Origin: Acidobacteriaceae bacterium
GTDB lineage: Bacteria > Acidobacteriota > Terriglobia > Terriglobales > Acidobacteriaceae
NCBI GenBank assembly: GCA_003156235.1
Contig: PMGP01000059.1
Coordinates: 1-5,982 of the forward strand
Direction: 5' to 3'
Length of the DNA: 5,982 bases
This document shows positions 5,770-5,982 of this stretch, in pieces; position 1 is the stretch's first letter, and each line of letters opens with the position of its first letter. The position numbers and the translations under genes are program-made. Below the pieces are notes generated by a model. It ran no database searches. It saw nothing but the letters and a program-made list of their open reading frames with translations, and was not told the origin of the DNA.

Positions 5770-5982
5770 TTAACGGAAGCTCATTGCGCTCATGAAAAGC
5801 GCATCGGCATTTCCCCACAGGTTCCCGAGTCATTGCCGGGGTTTGCGTAAGACTTCCCAGCAGCGAGGGACATGTCGTTCGGCAGGCGTCCCCAGAATCA
5901 GGATTTCCGTGTTCTCGTCAGCGACCGGAGGAACCCCGATTTTCGCGCTTGAAGGCTCTTCTCGGACTGATGGTAACCCGAT
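5770..5982 (-). pseudogene. Frameshifted 5' part of a hypoxanthine/uracil-DNA glycosylase-like gene
   Basis: Read from the right edge on the minus strand, one frame gives VPPVADENTEILILGT, which matches the start of the Mug-like hypoxanthine-DNA glycosylase family (UDG superfamily; base-excision repair of deaminated bases). There the LGT is followed by a P-x-x-x-SL segment and YYANPxNxFW. Here that frame ends at TGA (5830-5832), but the next frame continues the homology as LPNDMSLAAGKSYANPGND, as if one extra base had entered after GGG-ACG (near 5886). A further shift near 5828 gives NLWGNADALFMS before TAA at 5770-5772. No recognisable remainder of the gene follows. With at least two frameshifts it is not functional. 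The start lies outside or has decayed. The family identity comes from memory of the motif, not from a search. Confidence 0.5.

Noticed and set aside
5555..5833. Minus-strand open frame overlapping the membrane-protein start
   Set aside because: Cys/Ser-rich composition without motifs. It overlaps the membrane helices in another frame and part of the glycosylase relic.

Overview
The window looks like an accessory stretch of a moderately GC-rich bacterial chromosome. The style of the genes (a DUF6431-like zinc-ribbon protein, a two-helix membrane protein with an 'ERA' motif, a hypoxanthine-DNA-glycosylase relic) makes me think of soil Acidobacteriota. That is recollection of family style, not a search result.

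The centre (about 122-4082) is a compact mobile element of about 3.96 kb bounded by a perfect 13-bp inverted repeat (122-134 and 4070-4082). All its genes are on the + strand. They are a zinc-ribbon/HTH-like protein (about 266-802) whose frame has no canonical start upstream of the zinc ribbon; a DnaG-like protein with a CHC2 zinc finger and TOPRIM domain but no helicase-binding tail (885-1874); and two tyrosine recombinases (1871-2917 and 2914-4053), each with a full catalytic set. The last three genes are joined by ATGA start/stop overlaps, so they are almost certainly one translationally coupled operon. The two recombinases would cut and join the ends. The zinc-ribbon protein may bind DNA, and the primase-like protein may act on a replicative or single-stranded intermediate. 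The element resembles Tn554 and RIT elements in using several tyrosine recombinases, but the gene set differs from both.

Outside the element the DNA looks like a degraded accessory region. Positions 1-72 hold the 3' end of an unidentified gene. Positions 4178-4471 hold a coding-like remnant with an in-frame stop and no start codon. Two minus-strand genes follow: a bitopic or two-helix membrane protein with a cytoplasmic-type beta-rich domain (4942-5634) and, 64 bases downstream, a small helical protein of unknown function (4509-4877) with a strong ribosome-binding site and a hairpin terminator overlapping its stop codon. The right edge (5770-5982, minus strand) carries the frameshifted 5' part of a Mug/hypoxanthine-DNA-glycosylase-like gene. 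No tRNA, rRNA or CRISPR array was seen.
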